Source: JBBIUS01 sp037440105 (GTDB taxonomy: Bacteria > Patescibacteriota > Patescibacteriia > XYB2-FULL-38-15). Taken from it: DNA of 64,000 nt. Numbering within the stretch: position 1 is the stretch's first letter; each line of letters begins with the position of its first letter. Below, one piece after another: positions 61,973-64,000 of the stretch. The DNA is taken from the NCBI GenBank assembly GCA_037440105.1, contig JBBIUS010000001.1, positions 1-64,000 of the forward strand, read 5' to 3'. The notes beneath the pieces are model-generated. The model made no database searches. It worked only from the letters and a program-made list of their open reading frames with translations, and was not told the DNA's origin. Both the position numbers and the translations under genes were made by a program.

Positions 61973-63178
61973 TTGAAAAAACAGGTTCTTACTGCTTATG
62001 GCCAAGTATTGATTGAGGTCAGGTCGCTTGAGGAATCCAAAATTTACGCAGTCCGCGAACGTTACCTTTTTCCGGCCGGAACAAAAACTCAAAATGGAGA
62101 AATTCTAAAGAAAACGTTCGTCATTCCGCGTGGCGCAATTCTTATTCCTCATTGGAATGACTTTGAGGGAAAAAATAAAAAAAAATTCCACCATATCTTT
62201 CCAGCCGGCGTCTATGAAGCAATGCGATCAATCTCACATGCCCTTTTTGGGTATGGTCTCAAGGGCCACTTTGGAGAAACGCAATTTCTCCGAGATATCT
62301 CTGACCGGCTTGCTAAAGACCTTGCCATTTTAATGGAGGGAAAAGCAGTTCAAAGTCACAAACTTGCCGAAGTCCGTACAGACCTCGCGGAAATTGCCGA
62401 AGAACTCAGCCAATCAATAAACAAATTAAAATCTGAAGCCGCAGAAAAACTGCACATGGCTGCAACACTAAAAGTAAAACACCATTCAGGCAAGGAAAGT
62501 CAGAATATTCCAGCAACTTGCCAGCGCGTCTTTGCTGGCAAGCGGCGGATTGACAAACGTCGTGACCAAATCTGCCGAATCGGACCGCGAATAAATTTTT
62601 TTGGTGAAATAATCGCCCAAACAATAGGCCGCATCTTTGATGAGCTGACGTCGCTTCGCCAAATACTTCTTAGCGAGCGTCGCCAAATCGAATGGGGTCT
62701 ATCGCCTGAAGTCAAACGCATTCTTTGCCGACGGATTGATCTTGCCTTGGAACGAATTTTGCCGCGGCTCGATGTCTTGCCATTCTTAAAAACAGCTGAT
62801 CTAATCCACCGCGACCTCACTTTAGCTAAACAAGCAAAAGGAAAAAAATTTGCTCTAGAAGCAATCGATCGAATTCTTGCCTCAATCCGTCTCAAAGAAG
62901 CGCAACGGGCTTTTGAAAATTTAATTATCTTGCCTCTCGCTATAAAAGATAATATGGACATCATAGAGCAAACCGACCTCAGCCACACTAAACAACGTCT
63001 CCAAAACTTTATGTATCGCTTCGAGCAAGAAATCGATGACACTGGATTCATTCAACCGGTCAAAAAGCGTGTTTTAAATGAACTTAGTATTATCTTAAAG
63101 GAGGAATTTGAGGCGAAGGCCAAAATTGATACTGACTCATTAAAAGAGCGCCTTAAAATGGTTTCGCGCATGCTCTAA
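61973..63178 (+). CDS. 401-residue helical protein of unknown function
   Basis: TTG start at 61973, supported by AGGAGGTG 5-6 nt upstream. N-terminal 85 residues are beta-like (VLTAYGQVLIEVRSLEESKI, then TFVIPRGAILIPHWNDFEG). The rest is strongly helical, with coiled-coil character (LAEVRTDLAEIAEELSQSIN) and Arg-rich helices (CRRIDLALERILPRLDVLPF). No signal or TM. Several Cys in the middle third. I recognise no family. Gene is isolated, with its own promoter element and terminator like its neighbour, suggesting a two-gene module under similar control. Confidence 0.75.
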   Translation: MKKQVLTAYGQVLIEVRSLEESKIYAVRERYLFPAGTKTQNGEILKKTFVIPRGAILIPHWNDFEGKNKKKFHHIFPAGVYEAMRSISHALFGYGLKGHFGETQFLRDISDRLAKDLAILMEGKAVQSHKLAEVRTDLAEIAEELSQSINKLKSEAAEKLHMAATLKVKHHSGKESQNIPATCQRVFAGKRRIDKRRDQICRIGPRINFFGEIIAQTIGRIFDELTSLRQILLSERRQIEWGLSPEVKRILCRRIDLALERILPRLDVLPFLKTADLIHRDLTLAKQAKGKKFALEAIDRILASIRLKEAQRAFENLIILPLAIKDNMDIIEQTDLSHTKQRLQNFMYRFEQEIDDTGFIQPVKKRVLNELSIILKEEFEAKAKIDTDSLKERLKMVSRML

Positions 63179-63185
63179 CTAAACT

Positions 63186-63223
63186 GCGGCTAATTTTATT
63201 AGGTAAATTAGCCGCGTTTTTAT
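63186..63223 (+). terminator. intrinsic terminator after the 401-residue gene
   Basis: GCGGCTAATTT (63186-63196) pairs perfectly with AAATTAGCCGC (63205-63215), followed by GTTTTT. Confidence 0.93.
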
Positions 63224-63284
63224 TTACAAAATTCATTTTTAATTTCTTAAAATCTACCTCTAATTCTATCTAGGGCGTTATTTA

Positions 63285-64000
63285 TTAAAGAATTAACTGC
63301 CTCAAATAATTTATCCATACCGCGCTTTTTAACTCCTTATCTTGATGAAATGCTAAAAAATAATTAATAATTTTTACTACTTCATTAAACTGAGCTCTGT
63401 TTATTTTAAGCGCTAACAAACTTCTCAAATCTTTTTGTAAAGCAAAACGTAAAATTTTAAGCGCGGCTGATGAAACAGGAATGCCTCCGAAACCGCAGGC
63501 ACCGCAAGTAAGGCTGCCTTTTGATACATTAAAATAATTCCCGCCCGATGTGATTTTCTTTTTGCATTTTATGCAAATGTAAAGTTCAGGGGCCCAGCCT
63601 AAAAGAGCAAGAAATTTTAAAATAAAAAATTGAGGAATCTCATATAATTTTAAATAATTTTTTATTTTTTTGTCATTTAATAATGACATCGACTCTTTAA
63701 CTAATTCATAAACTCGAACGTCAGGATATTCTGCCTTAGTAAAATTGTCAGTCACTTCTAGAATATGACTGCCCAAAATTATCCTCTCCAAACTAGATTT
63801 CAAATTTGAAAAATTTTTTGCAATCTCAACACCGGCAACTTGATAATAATTTTTTCCTGTAGCGATTAAAAAATCAATAACAGAAAAAAAATCAAGATGA
63901 CCAGCCATCTTGCTCTGAATTTTCTTTACTCCACGAGCTACAGCTTCAATCTTGCCTAATTTATCAGTATAAATTACAAAAAGGCGATCGCTTTCGCGAA
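63285..64000 (-). CDS. recO: DNA repair protein RecO (partial, N-terminus beyond window)
   Basis: The frame ending at 63285 is open to the right edge. The visible N-terminal part is ESDRLFVIYTDKLGKIEAVA followed by RGVKKIQSK and AGHLDFFS, the OB-fold region of RecO. Next come the helical domain and a four-Cys zinc site (CIKCKKK...LTCGACGFGG) and C-terminal helices. RecO loads RecA with RecR and anneals ssDNA. The first residues are missing from the window. Confidence 0.9.
   Translation of the reverse strand, partial: RESDRLFVIYTDKLGKIEAVARGVKKIQSKMAGHLDFFSVIDFLIATGKNYYQVAGVEIAKNFSNLKSSLERIILGSHILEVTDNFTKAEYPDVRVYELVKESMSLLNDKKIKNYLKLYEIPQFFILKFLALLGWAPELYICIKCKKKITSGGNYFNVSKGSLTCGACGFGGIPVSSAALKILRFALQKDLRSLLALKINRAQFNEVVKIINYFLAFHQDKELKSAVWINYLRQLIL

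Noticed and set aside
62500..63051. 183-residue minus-strand open frame
   Set aside because: Ser/Arg-rich antisense shadow of the 401-residue gene.

Overview
The window looks like part of a chromosome from an uncultivated Candidate Phyla Radiation (Patescibacteria, probably Parcubacteria-like) bacterium. The evidence is an AT-rich genome with mostly compact core proteins, giant cysteine-rich secreted proteins with a VirB2-like membrane anchor, several TSP3-type Asp-rich membrane proteins, several four-helix-bundle (S23-type) genes, and an anaerobic class III ribonucleotide reductase. TGA is used as a stop, including the in-frame TGA of a programmed prfB frameshift, so recoded-TGA lineages are unlikely. 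No taxonomic marker was searched, so the placement is inference.

Layout. Positions 1-36 kb are almost all on the minus strand. Read in transcription order from 36 kb down to 1: signal peptidase, hisS, rpsU-yqeY, then a surface-protein region at 33-18.5 kb (two proteins sharing a VirB2-like anchor, one of 3,119 residues ending in a von Willebrand A domain; three TSP3-type membrane proteins; intact and decayed four-helix-bundle genes). Next come ybeY-dgkA-ftsA-ftsZ, the nrdD / glycyl-radical mini-gene / nrdG cluster with ogt, then htrA, prfB, a sugar-nucleotide epimerase, an MFS carrier, rsmA, a fourth TSP3 protein, a frameshifted four-helix-bundle gene and a second giant Cys-rich secreted protein that runs off the left edge. 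At 36.1-36.3 kb a complete tRNA-Val lies inside the anticodon region of another tRNA-like gene. Positions 36.7-45.8 kb are on the plus strand: LCP protein, der, pth, a candidate structured RNA, dprA, topA and rel. parAB (minus) and a tRNA group (plus) follow. Positions 48.9-60.5 kb are minus: glycosyltransferase, D,D-carboxypeptidase, scpB-scpA, YbaK, DUF2330 protein, lon, a winged-helix-like protein, aspS and asnS. Two isolated plus-strand genes (a nine-repeat protein and a helical protein of unknown function), each with a strong Shine-Dalgarno and its own terminator, precede a partial recO at the right edge.

The most unusual global property is a class of intergenic sequences built from iterated 7-10-nt units (for example GTAACNN, GAATTAT-like, GTATTTN). 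The units run forward on one side and in complement on the other, giving long imperfect hairpins between genes. The same kind of sequence is read as protein inside rsmA, nrdG, topA, pth and ybeY and forms the tails of nrdD, ogt and the epimerase. In nrdD it coincides with the point where the glycyl-radical segment is split off as a separate 49-residue gene. Two genes (rsmA, nrdG) also carry an identical REP-like palindrome in frame.

The strongest candidates for an undescribed system are: the pilin-anchored giant display proteins with their TSP3 neighbours; the split class III RNR; the nested tRNA genes; and the iterated-unit palindromes that invade coding sequence.
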